Shown here: positions 22,935-31,593 of the stretch, piece by piece
Position numbering within the stretch: position 1 is the first letter of the stretch
Layout of the letters: every line of letters begins with the position of its first letter
NCBI GenBank assembly: GCA_963728365.1
Contig: CAVSJI010000002.1
Span: forward strand, 62,001-126,000
Direction: 5' to 3'
DNA: 64,000 nt
Origin: VRUE01 sp963728365
GTDB lineage: Bacteria; Actinomycetota; Thermoleophilia; Solirubrobacterales; 70-9
The notes under the pieces: generated by a model
What the model saw: the letters and a program-made list of their open reading frames with translations, nothing else
The model's database searches: none
Told to the model about the DNA's origin: nothing
Translations under genes and position numbers: made by a program

Positions 22935-23723
22935 ATGTCTATGGCTGATGGCTCCAAGATAACAATTCGCGCCAAGGACGCAGCTGCGCTTCGTCGAGTG
23001 CCGCTATCATTTAACGATATGGACACCGTGTCAGGCGCACAGCTGGCGCGTGAGCTCGGCACATCCGTACCGCGGATCAGCCGCGCGATCGAGCGCCTGG
23101 GAATTGACGCCAGACAGGCAAATGGACGCTTGGCCCTCACGCCGCACCAGGCAGAGCGGCTGCGCGGCGCACTCGGCGTGAGTTTGGCGCTACCGGGCCT
23201 GACGCGCACGCAGGTGCGAGTGCTTGCGGCGCTTCGGAGTGCGCCATTTGGCATGGTCTCTGCCCGGGCCGTCGCTCGCCGAGCCGCGATCTCCCCCACC
23301 GCCGCGACCCATGCGCTGGGAGACCTGTTGACGCTTGGGCTGGTCAGCCGAACCGAGGAGGTGCTTGCCGCCGGACGGGCACGCAAGGCGACGATCTGGC
23401 GGGCGGTCCTCACCCACCCACGCTGGGGTGAGATCGACCGGCATCTGGCCAGAGTCGAGATACCGGCGCGCGCCGAGACGACCGACGAGCGTGTCCCTCC
23501 TCACCTGCTGCACCTCTTCTGGAACACCGCGCCGAGCCAGCTCGATGTTCGGACCGCCGGCCCCTACATCGCGCGCCGCCTCTTGCGTGAGATGGACGTG
23601 CAAGGGCTCGCCTGGGGCGCCGCCACGCTGGCCAGAGAGGATTGGCTTCAGGCCAGTCGAGCCAGAGGACTGGAGCCCGGAACCCGCCAGATGGGCAAGA
23701 ACCTTGCGGAAGCTGCCGCATGA
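22935..23723 (+). CDS. Two-HTH DNA-binding protein, probable antitoxin of AbiE-like pair
   Basis: A 262-residue protein with two helix-turn-helix segments (near residues 37-60, SGAQLARELGTSVPRISRAI; and 105-140, SARAVARRAAISPTAATHAL) and a C-terminal region without a recognised family. It overlaps the AbiEii-like nucleotidyltransferase gene by ATGA. In AbiE systems the upstream gene is a DNA-binding antitoxin that represses the operon. This sequence is not a clear AbiEi by itself, so the assignment rests on architecture and context. ATGTCTAT occurs at about 22856 and again at 22935, over the start codon, possibly as operator half-sites. Confidence 0.65.
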   Translation: MSMADGSKITIRAKDAAALRRVPLSFNDMDTVSGAQLARELGTSVPRISRAIERLGIDARQANGRLALTPHQAERLRGALGVSLALPGLTRTQVRVLAALRSAPFGMVSARAVARRAAISPTAATHALGDLLTLGLVSRTEEVLAAGRARKATIWRAVLTHPRWGEIDRHLARVEIPARAETTDERVPPHLLHLFWNTAPSQLDVRTAGPYIARRLLREMDVQGLAWGAATLAREDWLQASRARGLEPGTRQMGKNLAEAAA

Positions 23724-24406
23724 AGGACCAAGGGCAGAAGCCCGACGGCGCCAAGTCTCTGCTGCCCGAGACGCTTCGCCGCGTTTTGCCGGCGGATACC
23801 GCTGACGCTTGGTCCGCTCTCGCGTCGCAGCTGCCCGATCCGCTCTATCTCGGGGGCGAAACGGCGGTTGCGGTCCATCTCGGACACCGTGAAAGCCGTG
23901 ACCTCGACTTCTTCTTCCATGAGGCGGTCGACCTCGACCGCCTGGCCGATCGGCTCGCGAGGCTTGGCGAGTTCGCCGTAACGCAGCGGTCGCCCGGAAC
24001 TCTGAAGAGCCTATTCGGCGGAACCAGAATCGAGGTCTTCGACGCATCGGACCTGCAGCTGCTGGGGGAGCCAGAGACCGTGGCCGGCCTGCGGGTGGCA
24101 AGCCTTCAAGACCTGATGGCGATGAAGCTCAAGGTGATGGCCGAGCGGGGAGAACTGCGCGACTACTTCGACGTCAAGGCGATCGACGAGGAGGGTGGAG
24201 TCTCGGTCGAGGAGGGCGTCGAGCTATTCATGCTGCGCTACGGCATCGACCCTGGCGACGAGGCGATCCCCCACCTACTTCGCGCAATGGGCGACCTGAG
24301 CGACGTCGAAGAGGACGAGTTGCTGCCCAGCACTCGCGAAGCGCTGCAAGCGTGGTGGAGTCGCCGCCAGGCAACGGTCCTCCGCAACGCGAGCAGGTTC
24401 GGGTAG
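23720..24406 (+). CDS. AbiEii-family nucleotidyltransferase (type IV toxin-like)
   Basis: A 228-residue protein with the nucleotidyltransferase motif GGETAVAVHLGHRESRDLDF, where the paired Asp residues bind metal, followed by SLQDLMAMKLKVMAERGELRDYFDVKA. This matches the AbiEii toxin fold (MenT-like enzymes add nucleotides to tRNA). I chose ATG 23720 because it overlaps the antitoxin stop. A hairpin just downstream separates it from the convergent lipoprotein gene. Actual toxicity is not shown by sequence. Confidence 0.85.
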   Translation: MKDQGQKPDGAKSLLPETLRRVLPADTADAWSALASQLPDPLYLGGETAVAVHLGHRESRDLDFFFHEAVDLDRLADRLARLGEFAVTQRSPGTLKSLFGGTRIEVFDASDLQLLGEPETVAGLRVASLQDLMAMKLKVMAERGELRDYFDVKAIDEEGGVSVEEGVELFMLRYGIDPGDEAIPHLLRAMGDLSDVEEDELLPSTREALQAWWSRRQATVLRNASRFG

Positions 24407-24411
24407 GCGTC

Positions 24412-24432
24412 GTCCGGGTAACGGCCCCGGAC
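24412..24432. terminator. Hairpin between convergent genes
   Basis: GTCCGGG (24412-24418) and CCCGGAC (24426-24432) form a 7-bp stem with a 7-base loop, six bases after the AbiEii-like stop. No T-tract follows, so it is at best an actinobacterial-type hairpin terminator acting in both directions. Confidence 0.5.
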
Positions 24433-24455
24433 TATCGAGCGACGGAAGCGCCCCG

Positions 24456-24908
24456 CTACCGGCGGACGCCGGCGTGGAATTCGACTGCGTGGATCTCTTC
24501 CTCGCCGTGGGAGCCTTCCTGGACCTGTCCGGCGGCGCTGATCAGGCCGCCAAGGCCCGGCAGCGGATGCGGCCGCCGGCGCCACGGCACCTTGACCGCG
24601 GTCAACCCCGGCAAGGTGATCCCCTGCGAGTCGACGATCACGAAGTGCGCGTCGCCGTCACCGTCCGGGTCGTGCGCCTCGACGTAGACGATCCGCCCCT
24701 CGGCCGTACGGCACCCGCGCAGCCCGGCCGGGCACCGCGACGGCGGGACCGCTTCTTCGGCGCCCCCAGCCCCATCGACCTGGATCACCTTGACCGTCGC
24801 GCCGGAGTCGGACTCATGGGTCGCGACCGCGCAGCCGGCGACCGTCAGCACAAGCGCTGCTACAGAGAGCACCAGCCATTTCCGCCCTCCGGATGCACGT
24901 TTGGTCAT
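24456..24908 (-). CDS. Small lipoprotein, unknown function
   Basis: A 150-residue protein with a signal peptide and lipobox (VLTVAGCAV, Cys near residue 25) and a mature part of about 125 residues rich in Asp and Gly (AHDPDGDGDAHFVIVDSQGITLPG). I put the start at ATG 24908 (MTKRASGG), because residues before it lack protein-like character and the signal peptide begins there. The AHDPDGDGD segment may bind calcium. No family recognised. Confidence 0.65.
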   Translation of the reverse strand: MTKRASGGRKWLVLSVAALVLTVAGCAVATHESDSGATVKVIQVDGAGGAEEAVPPSRCPAGLRGCRTAEGRIVYVEAHDPDGDGDAHFVIVDSQGITLPGLTAVKVPWRRRPHPLPGLGGLISAAGQVQEGSHGEEEIHAVEFHAGVRR

Positions 24909-25101
24909 GCCCCAACTACGAGCCGGAGACTTGAGAATTTCCGCGCCTAAGGACGCGAGGGCGTAGCTCATCGTCTCGTGCACGCCCATGCCGACGGCAT
25001 CTGCAACATCTTTTAGACGGCGGTGAAGACAAACCTCTCGCCCGCCATCGCCCGGCATGAGACAAGGGCGTCCGTGACGGCACGAGAGACTTGACGAACT
25101 G

Positions 25102-26289
25102 CTACCCGGGGAGCGGGTGGCGCCAGTAGAGGTCGGTGCAGTTGAGCGCCAGGGCCCAGGCCGGGCCGAGCTCGTAGCCGCTGCCGTCTTCGTTGACGAC
25201 CTGGCCGGCGGCCCCTTGGTCGAGGCGTCCGTGGGCGACCTCGTTGGCGATGCGCGTCAAATTCCCGGCCCAGGGCGTCCGCAGGCGCGGGTCGCTCACC
25301 ATCGGCCAGCTCGGCGCCGTGGCGAGCGCCGCGACCGCTTCACGGGCGCCCGTCGCGTCCCCGGCTCCGCGCGCCGCCTGCCAGGCCTGCACCCAGCCGC
25401 AGGCGACCTGGCCGCCGACTTCGACCCCGAGCGCGCGGTGGTCGAGGACGAGGTCTTTGCCCTGTGGCCCGGCGAGGTCGAAGCCGGGCGGCAGCGGCAC
25501 GCCGCGCAGCATTCGCTCGGCCGTCGCCTGCCGGTCTTCGGGGCGGACGACCTCGGGAGGCATCGCCGCCAGCCATTCGTTGACGCTCGCCGGGCCGAGA
25601 GAGCGCAGCACTTCTTCGTATTCGGCACGACTGTCGAGTCCGCCGCGGAACTCGAGGAAGACGGAGCCCTGCGGAGTCAGCATCGTCGCGTATTCGGCGC
25701 CGCCGTAGTGGACGGTGGTGGCGAGGCGGCCGAGCAGGCGCGAACGCCGCTGGGGGCTGACGCTCGCCCGGTCCCGCAGGTAGCCGCGGTACAGCCGCGC
25801 CGGATACCAGTGGACCGTCAGTTCGTGGCTGCCGTCGCCGAAGGTGACTTCGCCTTCGCCGGCGCCGAACTCGTCGGCGCGGGTCACCTTCCAGCCGGGC
25901 GCCCCGACCAGCAGGCGCGGGTTGGCTTCGGCGACTTCGACCGCCGCCGCGGCGAAGGGCGGGCGGCCACCGCGGACCGAGCCGCCGGAGAGCAGGACGA
26001 TCGCCACGGCGAGTGCGGCGATCGCCAGGCCGCCGCCGAGGCCGAGCGCCAGGCGCCTGCGGGCGAAGCCGCCACCCGTCCGCGAGCGCGGCCCGGCCCC
26101 CCCGAACTCGCCGGCGACCCGGTCGCCCGGCTGGATCGGGCGCGCGGGGCGGCGGCCGGCCGCGACGGCCCGTCGCATCGCCTTGCCCAGGTCGGCGCCG
26201 GAGAGCGCTCGGCGCAGCTCCGCGGCGTCGGCGGGGTTCGCGGCCCGCATCGCGGCGAGCGGATCGGGTTCGTGGCTTGCGTGTCTCAA
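25102..26289 (-). CDS. Single-pass membrane protein, probable anti-sigma partner
   Basis: A 395-residue protein: about 75 cytoplasmic residues, one helix near residues 80-105 (LALGLGGGLAIAALAVAIVLL), and a large outer domain with no recognised family. Its ATG overlaps the stop of the ECF sigma gene. Sigma-coupled single-pass proteins commonly hold the sigma factor at the membrane, so an anti-sigma or signal-receiver role is likely. The N-terminal part lacks an obvious zinc-binding anti-sigma motif. Confidence 0.6.
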   Translation of the reverse strand: MRHASHEPDPLAAMRAANPADAAELRRALSGADLGKAMRRAVAAGRRPARPIQPGDRVAGEFGGAGPRSRTGGGFARRRLALGLGGGLAIAALAVAIVLLSGGSVRGGRPPFAAAAVEVAEANPRLLVGAPGWKVTRADEFGAGEGEVTFGDGSHELTVHWYPARLYRGYLRDRASVSPQRRSRLLGRLATTVHYGGAEYATMLTPQGSVFLEFRGGLDSRAEYEEVLRSLGPASVNEWLAAMPPEVVRPEDRQATAERMLRGVPLPPGFDLAGPQGKDLVLDHRALGVEVGGQVACGWVQAWQAARGAGDATGAREAVAALATAPSWPMVSDPRLRTPWAGNLTRIANEVAHGRLDQGAAGQVVNEDGSGYELGPAWALALNCTDLYWRHPLPG

Positions 26290-26870
26290 CTTGCCTCCTC
26301 GGCCGGCTCGGGCGCCACGTGGGCGCTCTCATCCGGTGAATGTCCGGCCCGCCGAAGTTGTTTCGCCAGGCTGCGCCGAGCGCGGTGCAGGCGGACGCGG
26401 AAGGCGCCCGGCGAGCAGTCGAGCACCTGCGCCGCCTCCTCCGTGGCGAGCCCGTCCCAGGCGACGAGCCGCAGCACCTCGCGCTCGCGCTCGGCGAGCC
26501 GGGCGAAAGCGACGGCAAAGGCGTCGCGCCGGTCGATCGCCGCGGCCAGGTCCTCCTCCCCATGCCCCGCGCCGGCCTCGTGCGCGAGCCGGCCCTCCAA
26601 CTCGCGGCGGCGGCGTGCCGAGCGGCGCTGGTTGGCGATCACCCGGAAGGCGATCGCGTAGAGCCAAGGCAAGGCCCGTTCGGGCAACACCTCGCGGCGC
26701 CGCCAGGCCACGCCGAAGGCCTCGGCCACGGCGTCCTCGGCCGCCGCCCGGTCCGGCAGCCGCCGCAGCGCGAAGGCGAGCACGTCGGCGTAGTGCTCGC
26801 CGAAGCAGCGCTCGAAGCGCGCCTCGGCAAGGTCCGGCGGCAGGCCGGCGCTATCTCCCGCGGTGGGCAT
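26286..26870 (-). CDS. ECF-type RNA polymerase sigma factor
   Basis: A 194-residue sigma-70-family protein. Region 2 includes DVLAFALRRLPDRAAAEDAVAEAFGVAWRR and LPWLYAIAFRVIANQRRS; region 4 includes LAEREREVLRLVAWDGLATEEAAQVLDCSPGAF. These recognise -10 and -35 elements of a small regulon. The gene is coupled to the membrane protein downstream (ATGA). An imperfect palindrome GGTTACATGTACC just upstream of its start may be a control site. Region segments are quoted in parts; the whole protein is of normal ECF length. Confidence 0.93.
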   Translation of the reverse strand: MPTAGDSAGLPPDLAEARFERCFGEHYADVLAFALRRLPDRAAAEDAVAEAFGVAWRRREVLPERALPWLYAIAFRVIANQRRSARRRRELEGRLAHEAGAGHGEEDLAAAIDRRDAFAVAFARLAEREREVLRLVAWDGLATEEAAQVLDCSPGAFRVRLHRARRSLAKQLRRAGHSPDESAHVAPEPAEEAS

Positions 26871-26971
26871 CGTGGGTTACATGTACCGGGCCCCCAGATT
26901 GTTACGGACGGCTGCGGCGGCGGCGAATGCCGATGCCGCCGCAGCCCCGATCCCCACGCTGGGGCTCGACC

Positions 26972-28372
26972 TCACGCCCCGCTCGGCAACACGTTCTGGT
27001 TGCGGTGGAAGAGGTTGGTCGGGTCGTAGCGGTCCTTGAGCGCCTGCAGCTTGGCGTACTTCTCCTCGCCGTAGGAGGCGCGCACCCGGTCCTGCCCCTC
27101 GGCGGCGAGGAAGTTGACGTAGCCGCCGCCGGTCAGCGAGGGCTCGAGCTCGGTGTAGAGGCCCTGCGCCCACTCGACGCACGGCGTGAGGCCGCCAGGC
27201 TCGTGGCTGATCGCGCAGGCGTTGAGCACGAAGGCGGCGCCCCGCTCGCCGTAGGCGGTCTCCTCCTCGGACACCCGGGCGATCGCCCCGCCGAAGTGCT
27301 GGACGTGGATCTCCGAGGCGCCCGGGGCCTCCTGGTGGAAGCGCGCCATGGTGGAGATCGCCGCGTCGTCGAGCTCGCGCAGGTAGCCGGCCTTCATGTA
27401 GGTCTGGATGCCCTGCGGCCAGAGCGCGTCGATCAGCTGCTGCATCTGCGCGTAGGGCATCGGGCCGATCAGGTCGGCGACTGGATCGCCCAGCTCGCTC
27501 AGCGGCCGCATCGCCGCGGCGCCCTCCTCGACGTCGCCGGCATAGCAGCCGATCAGGGCGATCAGCTTCTTGCCGTGCCACTCCTCGGGCAGGAAGGGCG
27601 CCGGCGGCGCGGTCAGCAGGTTGGCCAGCGAGGTCAGCTCGTCGGGCGCCTCGTCGGCGAAGCCGCGGTAGAAGCGGAGGATCTCCTCGGCGCGAGCGCC
27701 GTCGTAGAAGACCGGGCCGGCGGTCACCGTCGGGCCGACCGGGTGCAGGTCGAACTCGAAGGAGGTGACCACGCCGAAGTTGCCGCCGCCGCCGCGCAGC
27801 CCCCAGAAGAGGTCGGAGTTCTGCGCGTCGCTGGCGGTGATCACGCGGCCGTCGGCGGTCACCACCTGGGCCGAGCGCAGGTTGTCGCAGGTGAGCCCGT
27901 GCTTGCGCATCAGCCAGCCGATCCCGCCGCCGAGGGTGAAGCCGGCGATCCCGGTGGTCGAGACCAGGCCGCCGGTCACCGCCAGGCCGTGCTCCTGGGT
28001 CGCCGCGTCGAGCTCGGACCAGAGGACGCCGCCCTCGGCGACCGCCGTGCGCTGCCCGGCGTCGACCTCGATCGCCTTCATCGGCGAGAGGTCGATGACG
28101 ATGCCGCCGTCGACGGTCGAGAAGCCGGGGATGCTGTGACCGCCGCCGCGCACCGCGACCTCGAGCCCCTCGCTGCGGGCGAAGCCGATCGCGTGACGCA
28201 CGTCGGCGGCGTCGGCGCAGCGGGCGATCACCGCCGGGCGGCCGTCGTGGGCGCCGTTCCAGATCTGGCGGGCCTCGTCGTAGCCGGCGTCGGTGGGCCG
28301 CACCAGCTCGCCATTGAGGCCATCTTCGAACTCCTTCAGCGTCGCCGCTCCAAGCACTCCTTGCTTTGCCAT
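26972..28372 (-). CDS. Berberine-bridge-type FAD-linked oxidoreductase
   Basis: A 466-residue flavoprotein with an FAD-binding PCMH domain (RGGGHSIPGF, with the His that forms the covalent 8-alpha bond to FAD) and a C-terminal BBE segment (YDPTNLFHRNQNV). The cysteine that makes a second FAD bond in bicovalent members is absent (GGLVSTTGIAGFTLGGG). The family oxidises sugars, alcohols or alkaloid-like substrates with O2. No signal peptide is visible. It is monocistronic between the sigma-factor gene and the large regulator gene. Substrate unknown. Confidence 0.9.
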   Translation of the reverse strand: MAKQGVLGAATLKEFEDGLNGELVRPTDAGYDEARQIWNGAHDGRPAVIARCADAADVRHAIGFARSEGLEVAVRGGGHSIPGFSTVDGGIVIDLSPMKAIEVDAGQRTAVAEGGVLWSELDAATQEHGLAVTGGLVSTTGIAGFTLGGGIGWLMRKHGLTCDNLRSAQVVTADGRVITASDAQNSDLFWGLRGGGGNFGVVTSFEFDLHPVGPTVTAGPVFYDGARAEEILRFYRGFADEAPDELTSLANLLTAPPAPFLPEEWHGKKLIALIGCYAGDVEEGAAAMRPLSELGDPVADLIGPMPYAQMQQLIDALWPQGIQTYMKAGYLRELDDAAISTMARFHQEAPGASEIHVQHFGGAIARVSEEETAYGERGAAFVLNACAISHEPGGLTPCVEWAQGLYTELEPSLTGGGYVNFLAAEGQDRVRASYGEEKYAKLQALKDRYDPTNLFHRNQNVLPSGA

Positions 28373-28473
28373 TCGGGCTCTCCTTCTCTGCCGGGGGACC
28401 GGCTCTCGATCAAACGTTGCGACGAAGCTACGGAGAGCCGCTTAGCGCTCGCTTTGCACCGCCTTACCCCCGC

Positions 28474-31400
28474 TTAACCGCTGACCGCCGCCAGCCCGGC
28501 CTCGAGGTTGGCGCAGTAGGCGGGACCCTGCTCGCCGCCCAGCTGCCCGAAGAGCTGCGTGGCGCGTTCCAGCCAGGGACGAGCCACGCCCGCCTCGCCG
28601 TCCTCGACCGCCATCGCGGCGAGGACCGCCTGCGCCCAGGCCTCATGGTGGCTGGGCGCCATGCGCGCGAGCAGCTCGGCGGCGCTCTCGAGACGGGCGC
28701 GGGCCTCGCCGCGCTCGCCGGCGCTGAGCTCGACGCAGGTGAGGCTCAGCTCGGCGGCGCTGAGCCCGATCATGTCGTCGTTCTCGGTGAACCAGGCGCG
28801 CGCCTGCCGGGCCGCCGCACGCCCGCCGTCCGGGTCCCCGGCGCGGGCGTCGAGAAGGGCGAGGCAGCCGAGCGTGATCCCGGTGCCGCGGCGGTCGCCG
28901 ACCTTCTGGCGGATCGCGAGGCTGCGCTCGAGCAGCCCCCTGCCGCGCTCGAAATCGCCGACGGCGCGGGCCAGGTTTCCCGCCGCGTTGAGCGCCACTG
29001 CTTCGCCCTGGACGTCGCCGAGCCGGCCAAAGCGGGCGAGGCTCTCCTCGATCAGCTCGGCGGCGCGGCCCGCCTCGCCCATGGCGCGCTCGACCGCGGC
29101 GAGGTTGACGAGCACGTAGGCGAGCGCCGCCTCGCCACCCACGCGGCGCGCGAGGAGCACCGTTTCCTCGTGCAGGGCGAGCGGGTAGCCGACCTCGGGC
29201 TCGACCGATATCAAGCCGTAGCTGAGCGGCCAGAGCGCCGCTCCTCGCTCGCCCGTCAGCTCGCCGAGGCGCTCTTTGGCGAGCTCGAGCCGCTCGCGGG
29301 CGAGCGGGTAGTCGCGGCGCAGCCAGGCGCCGAGGCCGATCGTGTGCGCCGCCCAGGCCGATGAGCGGGCGGCGGGGAGGCCCTTGGCCGCGAGCGCGCC
29401 GTGCTCGGCGACCAGCTCCTCGATCTCGGCCACGCCGCAGAATATCGCCCGGTAGGCGCCGCAGATCTCGACCGCATCGAACATCCGCTGCGGCTCGCCG
29501 AGTTCGGCGAAGAGCGCGATGCCCTCCAGCACCTGCTCGTGGATCCCCTCGTGCACGCCGCGGCGCAGCCCGATCAGGCAGGCGGCGGCGAGCGCCCGGC
29601 CACGCGGGACGGTGCGCTCCGGCGCCGCGTTGAGGGCGATCAACAGCCAGGAGTGCCCCTCGGCCAGGTAGCCGCGCATCAGCCAGAAGCGCCAGAGGGC
29701 GACGGCAAGCCGCAACCCGGCCTGCGGGTCGGCGGCGACCGCCGAGGTGAGCGCGGCGCGCAGGTTGTCGCGCTCCAAATCGAGCCGGCGCAGGCGCTCG
29801 CGCGAGGGCAGGTCCCCTTCGGGAGTCGGGTCGCTCTCGGCCAGGTCCAGGTACCACTCGCGGTGGCGCCACTCGAAGTCCTCACGCTCGCCCGCCTCGC
29901 GCAGCCGCTCGGCCGCGTACTGGCGCACCGTCTCGAGCAGTCGGTAGCGCCGCTCCCCCACACCGTCCTCGGCCTGGAGAAGCGACTTGTCGACGAGCCG
30001 GCCGAGCAGGGCGGCGAAACCGCTTCGGTCGAGGGGCGGCTCGGCGCAGACGTCCTCGGCAGCCGGCAGGCCGAAGCCGGCGGCGAAGACCGCGAGCCGG
30101 CGCAGCAGGACCCGCTCCTCGGCATCGAGCAGCTCGTAGCTCCAGGCGAGCGTCGCGCGCAGGGTCTGCTGGCGGGTCATCGCCGTGCGACTGCCGGCCG
30201 CGAGCAAGTCGAGCGATTCGTCGAGGCGCTCGACGATCTGCGCAGGCGAGAGCGAGCCCGCCTGGGCGGCGGCGAGCTCGATCGCCAGCGGCATCCCGTC
30301 GAGCCGGTGGCAAAGGGCGGCGACCGCGGCGGCGTTGTCCGCGGCGAGCTCGAAGCCGGGCGCGGCCTGGGCGGCGCGGACCGAGAAGAGCCGCACCGAC
30401 TCCGCCTCAATCGAGTCCGCGGCGGCCTCGCCGTCGAGGCGCGGCAGCGAGAGCGAGGGCACCCGCCAGGTGACCTCGCCGGGCACTCGCAACGGCTCGC
30501 GGCTGGTGGCGAGCACGGTCAGGTTCGGGCAGTGGCGGAGCAGGGACTCGACCAGCTGGGCGACGGGCTCGATCAGGTGCTCGCAGTTGTCGAGCAGGAG
30601 CAGCTGCTCGCGCTCGCCGATCTGGGCGGCGAGCGCGACGTCGGACGCCCGGCCGGAGGCGAGGCGCACGTCCATCGCCTGGGCGACGGTCTGCCCGACC
30701 AGGGCCGGCTCGCCGAGCACCGCCAGCTCGACCGGCCAGATGCCGTCGGGGAAGTCGTCGCGGCCGGCGGCCAGCTCGTAGGCGAGCCGCGTCTTGCCGC
30801 AGCCCCCGGCGCCGGTCAGGGTCAGCAGGCGCGAGGCGCCGAGCAGGCCGTCGACCTCGCCGAGCTCGCGCTCGCGGCCGATGAAGCTGGTCAGGTGCCG
30901 GGGCAGGCGTGGCGGGGCCGCGGCCTGCGGACCGGCCGCCTCCTCAACCTCGGCCAGCTCGCCGGCGAGCGCCTCTCGCAGCTCGGCCAGCGTCTCGCGG
31001 CGGGCCGAGCACCAGTCCTCGTAACGGTCCTCGGGCAGCAGCTCGCCGCCGTAGGAATCGAGCGCGGCGCGATAGGCGGACGCCTCGCCGGCCTCGCGCG
31101 CCGCGACGGCGGCCCGCTCGAAGGCGACCGCGTCGATCAGCAGCCCGCCGGCCGGGCAGAGCGCCAGCACGTCGTCGCGCAGCTCCAGGCAGCTGCGCCC
31201 GTCGAGCCCGGTCGAGCCAAGCGCCCGGCGCGCCGCGAAGATCGCCTGGTGCAGGTTGTTGCGGCTCGAGACCGGGTCGCGATCGGGCCAGAGCAGCTCG
31301 GCCGCCTCCTCGGAGTGCATCCGCTGCCCGGGCGCCAGCGCCAGCAGCTTGACCAGCGTCTTCGCCTTGCGCAGCCGCCAGGCGTCGTCGGGCACCGCCT

Positions 31401-31479
31401 CGCCGCCGAGCGTCACCGAGAACGCCCCGAGCAGGTTGACGTGGAGCGCCTGGCCAAATGATCGATTTTCCTGAACCAT
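28474..31479 (-). CDS. Large transcriptional regulator: BTAD, NB-ARC-type ATPase, TPR
   Basis: A 1001-residue regulator. The N-terminal 180 residues resemble the OmpR-like DNA-binding and bacterial transcriptional activator domain of SARP proteins (LRKAKTLVKLLALAPGQRMHSEE). An ATPase follows with P-loop GAGGCGKTRL near residue 225 and Walker B LLLLDNCEHL. The last 400 residues are TPR-like helices. Such regulators often activate adjacent secondary-metabolite or surface loci. It is divergent from the DUF6603 operon at 31594 with a 114-base shared promoter region, so that operon is its most likely target. Confidence 0.9.
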   Translation of the reverse strand: MVQENRSFGQALHVNLLGAFSVTLGGEAVPDDAWRLRKAKTLVKLLALAPGQRMHSEEAAELLWPDRDPVSSRNNLHQAIFAARRALGSTGLDGRSCLELRDDVLALCPAGGLLIDAVAFERAAVAAREAGEASAYRAALDSYGGELLPEDRYEDWCSARRETLAELREALAGELAEVEEAAGPQAAAPPRLPRHLTSFIGRERELGEVDGLLGASRLLTLTGAGGCGKTRLAYELAAGRDDFPDGIWPVELAVLGEPALVGQTVAQAMDVRLASGRASDVALAAQIGEREQLLLLDNCEHLIEPVAQLVESLLRHCPNLTVLATSREPLRVPGEVTWRVPSLSLPRLDGEAAADSIEAESVRLFSVRAAQAAPGFELAADNAAAVAALCHRLDGMPLAIELAAAQAGSLSPAQIVERLDESLDLLAAGSRTAMTRQQTLRATLAWSYELLDAEERVLLRRLAVFAAGFGLPAAEDVCAEPPLDRSGFAALLGRLVDKSLLQAEDGVGERRYRLLETVRQYAAERLREAGEREDFEWRHREWYLDLAESDPTPEGDLPSRERLRRLDLERDNLRAALTSAVAADPQAGLRLAVALWRFWLMRGYLAEGHSWLLIALNAAPERTVPRGRALAAACLIGLRRGVHEGIHEQVLEGIALFAELGEPQRMFDAVEICGAYRAIFCGVAEIEELVAEHGALAAKGLPAARSSAWAAHTIGLGAWLRRDYPLARERLELAKERLGELTGERGAALWPLSYGLISVEPEVGYPLALHEETVLLARRVGGEAALAYVLVNLAAVERAMGEAGRAAELIEESLARFGRLGDVQGEAVALNAAGNLARAVGDFERGRGLLERSLAIRQKVGDRRGTGITLGCLALLDARAGDPDGGRAAARQARAWFTENDDMIGLSAAELSLTCVELSAGERGEARARLESAAELLARMAPSHHEAWAQAVLAAMAVEDGEAGVARPWLERATQLFGQLGGEQGPAYCANLEAGLAAVSG

Positions 31480-31593
31480 ATACGCGAAGACTGTCTATGG
31501 TGTACCGGTCGTCGGTGAGTTGAGGGCGCGACCGGAGGAGCGCCATGGTGGCAGACAGGAGCCAGACGAAGGAAGCGGAGCCGTGGGGAGACG

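Noticed and set aside
28366..31461. Long plus-strand frames opposite the large regulator
   Set aside because: The regulator strand shows BTAD, P-loop and TPR features; the opposite frames are GARR-type low-complexity shadows.
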